The translations under genes and the position numbers were made by a program. A stretch of 64,000 nt of DNA from JAVBPE01 sp031549865 (GTDB lineage Bacteria; Bacillota_I; Bacilli_A; Acholeplasmatales; Anaeroplasmataceae), in assembly GCA_031549865.1 (NCBI GenBank), contig JAVBPE010000016.1, positions 1 to 64,000 of the forward strand. The letters are read 5' to 3'. Numbering within the stretch: position 1 is the stretch's first letter; every line of letters starts with the position of its first letter. The notes beneath the pieces are model-generated. The model had not been told where the DNA came from. It worked only from the letters and a program-made list of their open reading frames with translations, and did not search any database. Shown here one piece after another: positions 35,503 to 44,535 of the stretch.

Positions 35503-36315
35503 TTTTTGGCAATTTAAACAAATATATGAAGACGTTGATCCTGTTTTTATATTTTCTATTTTTGAATTACAAATAGGACAATTTAAATCATCTTTATAAC
35601 CAATTAAAAAATCTTCAATCTTATAATTACCTTTCTTTCCATAAAAGTCCATTTCATAAGCAAATGCTCCCATGCTTAACGATTTATTTAATATAAATAA
35701 AATAGATTCATAAAGATTCTTAATATCAATTTCATTTAAATCACATATTTTTTTTAATGGATGTATTCTTGCCATAAATAAAATATCGTGCATATACATA
35801 TTGCCTATACCACTAATATTTTTTTGATTAAGTAAAAATGTTTTTATTTGTGTCTTCTTATCTTTTAATAAATTTAAAAAATAATTGCATGTAAAATTGC
35901 TATCAAAAGGTGTAATTGCAATAGCATTTATATTCTTTTCTAAAGTTAATTCATTTGCATTTAATAATAAAAATTTTCCAAACCACCAAAAGCGAATTGT
36001 AAAACCAGTATTGTCATTAAGTAATATTTTAATTTGATATTTATCATTAGCTAGTTCATTTGAATCATAATAAAGAATATCGGCACCCATTCCTAACGAT
36101 ATGGCTATATTCTCGTCATTATTCATCTTTATAATAATCCATTTTCCTTTATTATAAATTCTTATAATTTCATTATTTACTATTCTTCTATTTAAATCAG
36201 TCAGTGATACATTAGTACATTTTTCTTGAAGAATAATACATTCTTTAATTATTTTATTTGCTAATGAATTATTCATTTGATTTGCTATTTTAAATATTTC
36301 AGGTAATTCAGCCAT
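35497..36315 (-). CDS. Fpg/Nei-family DNA glycosylase-like protein lacking Pro1
   Basis: 272 residues. Fpg/Nei enzymes remove oxidised bases and cut the strand. Recognisable parts: MAELPEI at the N-terminus, Lys-containing YNKGKWIIIKM, ISGIGNMYMHDILFMARIHP (helix-two-turn-helix), and a C-terminal zinc finger CPIC...CLNC. The N-terminal catalytic proline of the family (P-E-L-P-E) is replaced by Ala, while the next Glu is kept. Either activity is altered or another amine serves. The start is a clear ATG after AGGAGAATAA. It is monocistronic between terminators. Confidence 0.82.
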   Translation of the reverse strand: MAELPEIFKIANQMNNSLANKIIKECIILQEKCTNVSLTDLNRRIVNNEIIRIYNKGKWIIIKMNNDENIAISLGMGADILYYDSNELANDKYQIKILLNDNTGFTIRFWWFGKFLLLNANELTLEKNINAIAITPFDSNFTCNYFLNLLKDKKTQIKTFLLNQKNISGIGNMYMHDILFMARIHPLKKICDLNEIDIKNLYESILFILNKSLSMGAFAYEMDFYGKKGNYKIEDFLIGYKDDLNCPICNSKIENIKTGSTSSYICLNCQKL

Positions 36316-36362
36316 GTTATTATTCTCCTAATCATCGACCCCATTATACTATATTTTATAAT

Positions 36363-36390
36363 AAAAAACACTATAAAAATAGTGTGTTTT
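36363..36390 (-). terminator. Terminator of the LRR-zincin gene
   Basis: CACTAT (36369-36374) and ATAGTG (36379-36384) within longer AAAACAC/GTGTTTT pairing; T-run on the minus strand. Confidence 0.7.
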
Positions 36391-36405
36391 ATTAACGTTA
36401 TTACT

Positions 36406-38394
36406 TTAGTCGTATGTTACACCTGAAAAATATGATGCAAAATTTCTAGCATGAACTTCAAAAGGTTGATTCCAATAATCACTCCAATTGCTTGAATCTT
36501 CTAATAAGGGTATATAATCTGCCTTCCATTTATTAATCATAATCTCATCAACTAAAGCCCAAGCACCATAGTCATTATAACCGAACAAATGCGACATATA
36601 TAAATAATATACCATGTCATCATAAGTAGTCCATAATGGATAATAGCTATTGCCAAAACTTGGGGGAACATCTCTTTTTATAATAAATACTATTGCTGGA
36701 TTATTATATATGGAAATTGAACTATTATCAGGATTAAATTCATATTTTCCATGATACAATAATTCATCAACTTTAATTCCACTAACTTCTAAAATACTCT
36801 CGTAGGTCTTATCATTTACGCCGTAACAAATAATATATTGATAGTAATGAAAGAATTCATGCATTAATGCATCCAAAACTAATAAAGAAAATTCATTAAA
36901 ATATAAATTTAGTGTATCAGTTGAAGCAAGATATTCACCCTTAAAGTTCATTTCACTATATTGTTCATCTCTTACACAATTAACTATTAATTTATTCTCA
37001 AAATTAGAAAGTGGTCCAATATATAATTCATGCAATCTATCGGCAATACCTTGAATTTGTTCATCAGTTATATCAATATTGGTTATATTAGTACTATAGA
37101 AAGCTAAAGGATCAATTTTCGCATTTTTTGGAATGGATATATTTTTTAAAGATTCACAGCCTGAAAAAGCAAATTGACCTATTCCTTCTAAATATTCTCC
37201 AAAAAATTCAACTTCATTTAGATTTTTACAATTTCTAAATGCATTTTCGGGAACTATTTTTATAGTTTCAGGCAAAGTAATAGTTTCTAAATTTGAACCT
37301 CCAAAAGTACTGCATACTTCAAATCTATTTAATATTACTTCTTTCAAACTCATACAATTATCAAATCTTCCCGCACTTGAATTTGCATCTTTATATGAAA
37401 TAGTTGCTCCAGCTTCAAATTCAACTTTTTCTAAATTATTACAATTTGAAAAATCACCTGCATATTTTACACTATTAGGTATATATATACTTTCTAAACC
37501 ACTATAAGAAAAATCATCTATTTCAGTAATATATTTTGGGAATTTTATAGAAGTTAAACTTTTACAACCATTGAATCGTCCTGAATTTACAACAAAATTA
37601 TTATAAATAACATTAGTTACTTTTGTACCACCAAATTCGCGCATTAATGAAATTATATTATCATTTATCATATCTGCAATTATTATTTCACCAGATATTG
37701 CATTCTCAAATTCTTCTTCCATATAAAGAGATAATTTTTTTTGTTCGGGATTTTCATATTTTGCGCTTACGCTTGTAGATATATACTCTAATTTATCAGC
37801 TGTATGATATTGATAATCACTATATAATGTTATTGTTTCACTAAATGTTTTTGGAAAGCTTATATAATCTATAGAATTATTGCTTTCACTCCATCCATTG
37901 AAGCGATAATTATTTTTAGCATATAATGGCATATCACTAATGGTGATACTTTCATTATAATATATATCTTCAGTTTTAATATCTGTACAGCTGTAGCCAG
38001 TATTTGTAGAATTTCGATTAATTTTTATTCCACCATTTCCTTCAAATGTTAATCTATAATCAAATACATTTATTAAAACTGTACCATGTAAACTATTATA
38101 AAGTATTTGATCATTAGGTATAAATTCCCAGTCTACATAATATGCTCCTGATAATTCAAAACTCATATTTGGATTTACGAATCTTAGTGTCCCTTGAGGT
38201 GAAAAACTTCCAGTTATAGTACTAGTATTTAAATTTTCATTAACCAAAATATTGGTCGCATGTGGAGTTTCATCTATAAAAGGATTATGTTTTGGTTTAT
38301 CATTATTTTGATTGCATGATGTTAAAAGTAAGAACACTGAAATTATAAAAATAAATGCAAAACTAATTAAAGCTATTTTAATATTTTTTTTCAT
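36406..38394 (-). CDS. Lipoprotein with BspA-type leucine-rich repeats and a zincin motif
   Basis: 662 residues from the ATG at 38394 (AAAGGAGG upstream). The signal peptide ends LLLTSC, a lipobox. An InlB-like B-repeat (SITISDMPLYAKNNYRFNGWSE, about 150-190) precedes BspA-type LRR_5 repeats (about 230-430: CKSLTSIKFPKYITEIDDF, NCKNLNEVEFFGEYLEG, GCESLKNISIPKNAKID). The C-terminal ~220 residues hold MHEFFHYYQ, an HExxH zinc-peptidase motif, with a later Glu-rich stretch. It is thus an extracellular, membrane-anchored protein joining a binding repeat region to a probable metallopeptidase. Target unknown. The zincin call rests on one motif. Confidence 0.72.
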   Translation of the reverse strand: MKKNIKIALISFAFIFIISVFLLLTSCNQNNDKPKHNPFIDETPHATNILVNENLNTSTITGSFSPQGTLRFVNPNMSFELSGAYYVDWEFIPNDQILYNSLHGTVLINVFDYRLTFEGNGGIKINRNSTNTGYSCTDIKTEDIYYNESITISDMPLYAKNNYRFNGWSESNNSIDYISFPKTFSETITLYSDYQYHTADKLEYISTSVSAKYENPEQKKLSLYMEEEFENAISGEIIIADMINDNIISLMREFGGTKVTNVIYNNFVVNSGRFNGCKSLTSIKFPKYITEIDDFSYSGLESIYIPNSVKYAGDFSNCNNLEKVEFEAGATISYKDANSSAGRFDNCMSLKEVILNRFEVCSTFGGSNLETITLPETIKIVPENAFRNCKNLNEVEFFGEYLEGIGQFAFSGCESLKNISIPKNAKIDPLAFYSTNITNIDITDEQIQGIADRLHELYIGPLSNFENKLIVNCVRDEQYSEMNFKGEYLASTDTLNLYFNEFSLLVLDALMHEFFHYYQYIICYGVNDKTYESILEVSGIKVDELLYHGKYEFNPDNSSISIYNNPAIVFIIKRDVPPSFGNSYYPLWTTYDDMVYYLYMSHLFGYNDYGAWALVDEIMINKWKADYIPLLEDSSNWSDYWNQPFEVHARNFASYFSGVTYD

Positions 38395-38408
38395 AATTAT
38401 CCTCCTTT

Positions 38409-38470
38409 TAATAAACAAAAAAAGCATAAGTAAATAAAAAGTTTTAATCCCAAATAAAGCTTTTACTTTT
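38409..38470 (-). promoter_or_regulatory. Terminator-like hairpin in the leader of the LRR-zincin gene
   Basis: Minus-strand AAAAGCAAAAGTAAA pairs with TTTACTTATGCTTTT, one mismatch, and is followed by seven T; only ~15 bases then separate it from the ribosome binding site. It could be an attenuator. A second terminator (38567-38611) already serves the upstream gene. Confidence 0.5.
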
Positions 38471-38566
38471 GCTTTTGAATAAAGAATTGTTTATTCGAGT
38501 TATTTTAACATTTAATTTTTTAAAATACAATTAAATCTGACAAATTAATTTAAAAATTATTTCGAC

Positions 38567-38611
38567 AAAAAAAAGATATAAAATGCGTTTTAAGCATTTC
38601 ATATCCTTTTT
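38567..38611 (-). terminator. Terminator of the epimerase gene
   Basis: Minus-strand AAAGGATATGAAATGC pairs with GCATTTTATATCTTT, one mismatch, followed by a T-run. Confidence 0.75.
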
Positions 38612-39467
38612 ATAAAGCAACTTGTATTTCATTTTTATAATCACGCCATGAATGAATTGGCTTCCAATTAAGCACTTCTTTTGCTAATTTATTGGATAAT
38701 ATCGTTTGATATTCTGATAAATCACTGCGGATATCAATAACATTTGGATATTCTAATTTCATTAAATCAATAGATTTTATATCCATACTTGTATCATCAG
38801 CAGCAATATTTAATTCAATATAACCTAAATTATCTTTTTCTATAGCCAATCGACAAGCAACTGCAGCATCTCTTGCATCAATATAGCTCCACAATAAATG
38901 TCTTCTTCTTTTTGAATCATGAATAAAGCTTGAAAAGTTTTTATACATTATTGGATCTATTACATTACCAAGGCGCATTGCAACTATTTGCATTCCAGTT
39001 TTAAGATTAAAACTTTTTGCTGTTTGCTCATTTACTACTTTAGATAGCCCATAACAATCATATGGTCTTTGAATGTGTTTCTCATCAAGCGGAACATATA
39101 AAGGACTTATTGGTGCATTGCAAATGCCATACGAAGCCTCACTTGAACCTATTACAACTTTTTTAATTCCTAAATTTGAACATGCCTCTAAAATATTATA
39201 AGTGCTCATCACATTATTTTGAAATACTACATCATCTGGATTCTTAAATGGATTAGGAATTGCTGCCATATGAATAACTGCATCAGCGTTTTTTAAAACA
39301 TAATAACAATCACTTAATCTATTTAAATCTACAACTATCGTTTTTGTAAGTATTTCATCAGGCATTTTAATATCCGCATTTATTACTTCATAACCATGAT
39401 TCAAAAGTTCTTTTATTACAAAAGATCCAACTCTTCCATTACCACCTGTTACTACAATTTTTTTCAT
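38610..39467 (-). CDS. NAD-dependent epimerase/dehydratase (extended SDR)
   Basis: 285 residues from the ATG at 39467 (AAGAGGT upstream; an upstream ATG at 39485 lacks a site). The Rossmann motif is VTGGNGRVGSF, the Asp that selects NAD follows at VINAD, and the active site is YGLSK (Y-x3-K) with a preceding GSSEASYG Ser. It acts on a sugar nucleotide or related substrate that is not identifiable. Monocistronic. Confidence 0.85.
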   Translation of the reverse strand: MKKIVVTGGNGRVGSFVIKELLNHGYEVINADIKMPDEILTKTIVVDLNRLSDCYYVLKNADAVIHMAAIPNPFKNPDDVVFQNNVMSTYNILEACSNLGIKKVVIGSSEASYGICNAPISPLYVPLDEKHIQRPYDCYGLSKVVNEQTAKSFNLKTGMQIVAMRLGNVIDPIMYKNFSSFIHDSKRRRHLLWSYIDARDAAVACRLAIEKDNLGYIELNIAADDTSMDIKSIDLMKLEYPNVIDIRSDLSEYQTILSNKLAKEVLNWKPIHSWRDYKNEIQVAL

Positions 39468-39610
39468 ACATTTACCTCTTATCATTTTTGCATAATTTTA
39501 TAATAACATAATTAATAAATTTAGAAAATATATATATAAATAAAACGAAAAAACTAGTTATTTGACATTATCAAATATATATTATATTCATAGAATAAAA
39601 TAGTGATTTT

Positions 39611-39904
39611 ATGAATATAGAAAATGAAAATAAAACTGAATTACTTCCCACTTTTTATGATTTAGCTTCTGTTACAAAATTAATAATAGTTTTTGCAGCT
39701 GCAAAAGAGGAAAATGAAGTAATAAAGAATATTGTCTATAATGGAATATTTCTTTATTCTATTATTAGAGTTTTAGATAATATTGATGAATTAAAACAAA
39801 GTGGATATAGTAAAGATGGAATCAAAGACTTTGATTCTTCAATGGCGAGAGGATTATTCTTTTTTGTAATTGTAATAATTAAACCTTTTTATAATATTTA
39901 TTAA
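39611..39904 (+). CDS. Small protein of unknown function
   Basis: 97 residues. A hydrophobic C-terminal stretch (LFFFVIVIIKPFY, about 80-95) and a moderately hydrophobic middle; no signal or motif. Upstream site GTGAT is weak. It may be a real small gene or a remnant; family not recognised. Confidence 0.4.
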   Translation: MNIENENKTELLPTFYDLASVTKLIIVFAAAKEENEVIKNIVYNGIFLYSIIRVLDNIDELKQSGYSKDGIKDFDSSMARGLFFFVIVIIKPFYNIY

Positions 39905-39906
39905 AA

Positions 39907-39954
39907 AATAAAAGAACCATAAAAATTATATAATAACTTTTATGGTGCTTATTT
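39907..39954. terminator. Bidirectional terminator, 39.9 kb
   Basis: AACCATAAAA and TTTTATGGT arms with A/T runs on both sides separate convergent genes. Confidence 0.65.
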
Positions 39955-39967
39955 TCTCTTCAAATAT

Positions 39968-40543
39968 TTACGCTTTAATTGTTTCACTTACAATTTCAAT
40001 TAATTCGTTTAATTCATTTTTAATTTTTGCTTTATTTTCATTATAATCAATTCTTTCTTGAAAAAATAATTTTCTTAATTTTAATATAGTTATTAAAGAA
40101 GCAAAAAATACCAATAAAATAATTATTAACCCAATTATTAAATTAAGTAATGAATAGAAAAAAATTATTTCTATTATAGAGCCAATTAATATTCCTAATA
40201 AAATAATTCCTAAGGTAATAGAATACGTCTTAGTTTTAGTATGCTTAGATACATCCAAGTTTTTATCTTCTTCTAATTTATTTTCTAGATTCATTTGTAA
40301 CAAAATTAAAGTATCTTTATTTTTTAATGTTTTAATACGCTTAAGTCTTATATTTATATAGTCGTCATACCAAGGATCATCTTCAACGAGATCCTTTTCC
40401 CACATAAATGCTTCGTAGTAATTAATAATTTCATTCATTTTCTCCTTTTTAGTATTTATTGATGTATAATCATATCTAATATCTTCAATATGTGGTACCT
40501 TAGGAGATTGTGTATAATTATATTTTGCCTTATAATCACTCAT
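39968..40543 (-). CDS. Two-TM protein with charged N- and C-terminal regions
   Basis: 191 residues: a charged soluble N-terminus of about 110 residues, two close membrane segments (about 110-132 and 135-155), and a helical C-terminus (~35 residues). No family recognised. It overlaps the end of the upstream membrane gene by four bases (ATGA), so the two are translationally coupled and likely work together. Confidence 0.55.
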   Translation of the reverse strand: MSDYKAKYNYTQSPKVPHIEDIRYDYTSINTKKEKMNEIINYYEAFMWEKDLVEDDPWYDDYINIRLKRIKTLKNKDTLILLQMNLENKLEEDKNLDVSKHTKTKTYSITLGIILLGILIGSIIEIIFFYSLLNLIIGLIIILLVFFASLITILKLRKLFFQERIDYNENKAKIKNELNELIEIVSETIKA

Positions 40544-41448
40544 TTTTCTATTTCCTTTTCATAATTTTTTTTCTCTACATTTCCCTTAATTAGCATCATA
40601 CTACCTATTATAATAATGAATAAACAGACAATTCCACCAGTTATTCCGTTATATATATTTTCATTAATTCCACTTCCAAATGAAGTAAACATAGCACTTT
40701 GAAGTGCAACAATTGATATTAATGCCCCAGCAAAATTAATATTTCTTATGGTTTGGATTGCATAGTCTTTATTCTTTCTTGCTTTAAAAATATTAAAGAT
40801 AGCTAAGCTTATTTTGTAAAATGAATATAATGCGGCAATATATATAAAATAGCCCATATGTAAAAATGATTTATTATTAAATAACATTTGTATTACCGCA
40901 AAGCTAAATATAAAAGTTAAAAAAATTAATAAATATCCGCTTTCTTTATACATTTTTATTTTATTAAATATTTTATCTTTTTCTTCTGTATCTTTTTTCT
41001 TATATAATATTAAAAGGTTTCTACCCTTAATTAAGGATAATATTAAGTAATAAGCAGCTAATGCTCCAAACCAAATAGATGAATCTAAGATACCTACAGC
41101 TGCTATATATATAGCATAACAACAACCAAATATAAACGATAAAATCGAAAATATAATTGTTCTAAAATTATAATTTTCAAGAATATTATTTCCAAATTCT
41201 GTTTTCTTAAAAATATTTATAATCGTCACTTTTAGATGCTTAATATTTATTATAATTGTGTAAATGGAATAGCTCAACAAAATAGCCGCTAAAATATATA
41301 ATATATAGTTATATATTTCTTCATTATAATTATTAATAATCAAAAATAGTGTTAACATTATACAAAATATTGTTAAAACATAAGTAATAAGTAAGATATA
41401 CCACTTAGGTTTCTTAAAATAATTTATAATTTTATTTAAAACATTCAT
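40540..41448 (-). CDS. Multi-pass membrane protein of unknown function
   Basis: 302 residues with about eight membrane segments in four pairs, Lys-rich loops and no charged residues within the segments that would suggest transport. First gene of a two-gene unit with the 39968 gene. Family not recognised. Confidence 0.55.
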   Translation of the reverse strand: MNVLNKIINYFKKPKWYILLITYVLTIFCIMLTLFLIINNYNEEIYNYILYILAAILLSYSIYTIIINIKHLKVTIINIFKKTEFGNNILENYNFRTIIFSILSFIFGCCYAIYIAAVGILDSSIWFGALAAYYLILSLIKGRNLLILYKKKDTEEKDKIFNKIKMYKESGYLLIFLTFIFSFAVIQMLFNNKSFLHMGYFIYIAALYSFYKISLAIFNIFKARKNKDYAIQTIRNINFAGALISIVALQSAMFTSFGSGINENIYNGITGGIVCLFIIIIGSMMLIKGNVEKKNYEKEIEK

Positions 41449-41610
41449 CTATATTCACCCTTAATGATATTATAAAGAGAAATTCTTCTATCTTCTATTC
41501 TATCATACTTTATTAAATATAAAACAAAAGAAAAGATGATAAATGATATGTTATCTTTAAAGCTACTCCTAATAAAATTACTGTACTTAAGTTAATACTT
41601 ATTAATACAA

Positions 41611-41647
41611 AAAAATAGCAATGATTAGATATAATCTTTGCTATTTT
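41611..41647 (-). terminator. Terminator of the papain-like protease/lipoprotein cluster
   Basis: AAAATAGCAA and TTGCTATTTT arms with an inner ATTAGATATAAT; T-run on the minus strand. Confidence 0.75.
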
Positions 41648-41652
41648 AAATT

Positions 41653-43197
41653 TTATACTGAAAAGAATACGTTCAACTCACCAATAACTAGTCTACCTTT
41701 ATTACTACTTCCAGTGGGAAAATATGATTCTACATATATTCTAAATTCATATATTGGATTATAGAATCTACAACATATTTTTGACAAATCATCTTCACTA
41801 TAAGAAAGATCTTCAAATTCTTCAAATAAATCCATGGCGGTAATCCAGTTTCCAAAATCATTTTTATATTGTATTAAAACTACACCATTATCTTTATCAA
41901 TTCCTTCATTATTACTCCACCACCGAACATCAAAATAAATCCAATCAATTGCTTCAGTAAACGAATACTCCAAATAAGCTATATTGGCATTTTCACGTTT
42001 TGCTGATAAAACTAAATATTGAGCATCAACAATCGTATTTGTTTCATTATAATGATTTACATATCCAGCCCTTAATCTATTAGTCGTAAAATTTTTACCA
42101 CCTAAGTATGCAAAATGTTTTTTTGAATAATCAACAAAATAATATTGCCCTTGATAATCATAGTCTTCTGGATTAATCAATACTTTTGTATGCGTTTCTT
42201 CAAAAAAAATGAATCCTCCATTTATTGCATCTAAAGTGTCGCTATCCATATACACTGTGTCCCATCCCCAGTTTACTCTCAATTTAAACATCATATGACC
42301 TTTAACTTGACCATTTGAATCTGTCCCAATCCAATATTCAAAGCCATATATGTTCATATAATGATTTGAAAATTCGCCTGCTCCATCAGTTGTCCACCAT
42401 ATTACTGGCATGCCTTTAAGTATTGAATCTATAATATTACTTTTTTTAGTTTCAAAGGATTTTGTACTTGGTAGGGTATCACCATATACATAGATTTGGG
42501 AATCTCTATCATAATATGTTTTAATATCTCCTTCTTCATCTATTTTTGTTTTTTTTATTGCTAAATGATGATTTTCTAAAACCGCTCGTGATCCATTAAT
42601 TACATTTTGCGGAAATATAAATGTTCCATCTCCAGGATCCTTTCCTAAAAGTTGTCCCAAAAATGAATCTGAAGCAATCGCTGGTGTTTTCTTAAAAATC
42701 TCTTTTGCAAGCTCTACTTTCATGTTATAATTATCCGGATTTTTTGCTATTGAAGAATAGCCAGCATATCTGGCTAAAAAGTCAAATTGTGAAACCATTG
42801 CTAACCTTCCACATCCAAGGCTATTATATTTTATATTTGCCAATGATTTTGCATCTTGAATATACGAATCAGATTCATTAACATCCAATGGCAGTCCATT
42901 ATAAATAAAATCAACAGATCTTGAATATGAATTCGCCTCCTAATTTTTATAAGAGGGAAATCTTTTTTCAAGATGAGTTGCTACCTCAAAATCCACCAGT
43001 CTATCTGATACATCTGGTGATGCATTAGCTGGAAAAATATTATTGTCTATATAATAACTTGTTAGTGCTATATCATTCATATTTGGAGCATTTACTTCGT
43101 AGTTTGGTTTGTATTCTTTTCCAAATATATCACTAGAATTTAAAGCTAAAATAAATATAAATAATAACGATGCGAATTTAATTAATTTTATTTTCAT
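41653..43197 (-). pseudogene. Secreted papain-like cysteine peptidase interrupted by one in-frame TAG
   Basis: One continuous reading frame is broken only by a TAG at 42942-42940. The first part (43197-42940, 85 residues) is a signal peptide (MKIKLIKFASLLFIFILALN) and propeptide-like region; the frame then runs on from the codon after the TAG (EANSYSRSVDFIYNGLP...) into the peptidase. Papain-like residues are present: Cys in NSLGCGRLAM, His in FSNHYMNIYGF, Asn in KLRVNWGW. A C-terminal beta-rich domain (~150 residues) follows. Without readthrough the peptidase has no signal peptide and no good start (the track-style TTG at 42888 lacks a ribosome site). A recent nonsense mutation is the simplest explanation. 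Followed upstream by two lipoprotein genes in the same orientation. Confidence 0.7.
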
Positions 43198-43222
43198 TTT
43201 ATATCTCCTATCCTAATTGAAA

Positions 43223-43765
43223 CTAATCCTTAAATTTTACATCAGGTATTGAATATTTCTTACTTTTTTTTATTTCACCTTCCTCTTGATGATCTTCAAC
43301 CATAATCCATATTGATCCTGCATAATCATCAGTTGATATTCTAATTTCATATTGAAATATTAATTCAACATATAAAATTACTTTAATTTCTAATTTATCA
43401 TTTTCAATATTTAGTTTTATGTCATAAGCATCTGATATATCTTTAGTTTTCGGAAGTGATTCAAAAGAATAAGTTTTACCTTCTAATTCTTCATTAAATT
43501 TTATATAAAAATCTACATTATAACATTTTTTATCCTTACGATTTTTTAAAACATTCACATTATTTCTTTCTAAATATTCTTCTTCTGATATTAAATTAAA
43601 TGTAATATCTAACTCTTCAATATATAACTCTTCATTAAATAGCACTGCCTCACCCTGATATGAAAATATTCCTTCTTGAAATCTATAATGCTCTGTTTTA
43701 AAACAACCAAAAAGTCCTAGTAATAAAAGAATGCTTAATAAAGCGCCAAATTTTCTTATTTTCAT
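43223..43765 (-). CDS. Lipoprotein, copy B of a tandem pair
   Basis: 180 residues from the ATG at 43765 (GAGGT upstream; ATG at 43777 is upstream of that site). Lipobox LLGLFGC with Cys21. Residues 1-136 differ from the neighbouring copy at only four positions; residues ~137-166 are unrelated-looking (YEIRISTDDYAGSIWIMVE versus SKLNADANTNIYAGRIKIT), and the ends rejoin (PDVKF-D). It is exported and lipid anchored. No domain recognised. It may serve as an inhibitor or partner of the adjacent secreted protease; inference only. Confidence 0.7.
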   Translation of the reverse strand: MKIRKFGALLSILLLLGLFGCFKTEHYRFQEGIFSYQGEAVLFNEELYIEELDITFNLISEEEYLERNNVNVLKNRKDKKCYNVDFYIKFNEELEGKTYSFESLPKTKDISDAYDIKLNIENDKLEIKVILYVELIFQYEIRISTDDYAGSIWIMVEDHQEEGEIKKSKKYSIPDVKFKD

Positions 43766-43790
43766 AATATACCTCATATCCTATTTAGAA

Positions 43791-44339
43791 TTAATCATTG
43801 AATTTTACATCTGGAAATAAATATTCCTTACTTTTTTTAATATCTCCATCATGTTCATATCCTTCTATAGTAATTTTTATTCTTCCAGCATAGATGTTTG
43901 TGTTCGCATCTGCATTAAGTTTTGAACGAAATATTAATTCAACATATAAAATTACTTTAATTTCTAATTCATCATTTTCAATACTTAGCTTTATGTCATA
44001 TGCATCTGATATATCTTTAGTTTTCGGAAGTGATTCAAAGGAATACGTTTTACCTTCTAATTCTTCATTAAATTTTATATAAAAATCTACATTATAACAT
44101 TTTTTATCTTTACGATTTTTTAAAACATTTACATTATTTCTTTCTAAATATTCTTCTTCTGATATTAAATTAAATGTAATATCTAACTCTTCAATATAGA
44201 TCTCTTCATTAAATAGCACTGCCTCACCATGATATGAAAATATTCCTTCTTGAAATCTATAATGCTCTGTTTTAAAACAACCAAAAAGTCCTAATAATAA
44301 AAGAATGCTTAATAAAGCGCCGAATTTTCTTATTTTCAT
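43791..44339 (-). CDS. Lipoprotein, copy A of a tandem pair
   Basis: 182 residues; lipobox LLGLFGC with Cys21, start after GGGAGGT. Almost the same as the 43223 copy up to residue ~136, then a distinct segment (RSKLNADANTNIYAGRIKITIEG), then a shared end. It is probably the first gene of a four-gene transcript running through copy B and the protease. Function unknown. Confidence 0.7.
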   Translation of the reverse strand: MKIRKFGALLSILLLLGLFGCFKTEHYRFQEGIFSYHGEAVLFNEEIYIEELDITFNLISEEEYLERNNVNVLKNRKDKKCYNVDFYIKFNEELEGKTYSFESLPKTKDISDAYDIKLSIENDELEIKVILYVELIFRSKLNADANTNIYAGRIKITIEGYEHDGDIKKSKEYLFPDVKFND

Positions 44340-44535
44340 AATATACCTCCCGTTATTTTTTATTTAGTTTTTAATTGTATTTATACCTAATTTAAGTATA
44401 TCATTTTTTTTATAAATTAATTTATAAATCATTCGACATAAATATATTATGATAATTAAATATTATAAAGAAAAACAAATAATATTATTAAAAAAATGAT
44501 ATAATAGTTTCATATTTTATGATTGGAATGAGAGT

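Larger units (their letters stand above)
43223..44352 (-). repeat. Tandem duplication of a lipoprotein gene with its ribosome binding site
   Basis: Two direct copies, about 43223-43775 and 43791-44349, each begin GAGGTATATTATGAAAATAA. They are nearly identical over the first ~410 bases of coding sequence and diverge sharply near the 3-prime end. Confidence 0.85.

Noticed and set aside
41653..43197. TAG reassigned to an amino acid in this genome
   Set aside because: TAG ends other clear genes here (both cotJ genes and parE) at the expected length, so general reassignment is unlikely.
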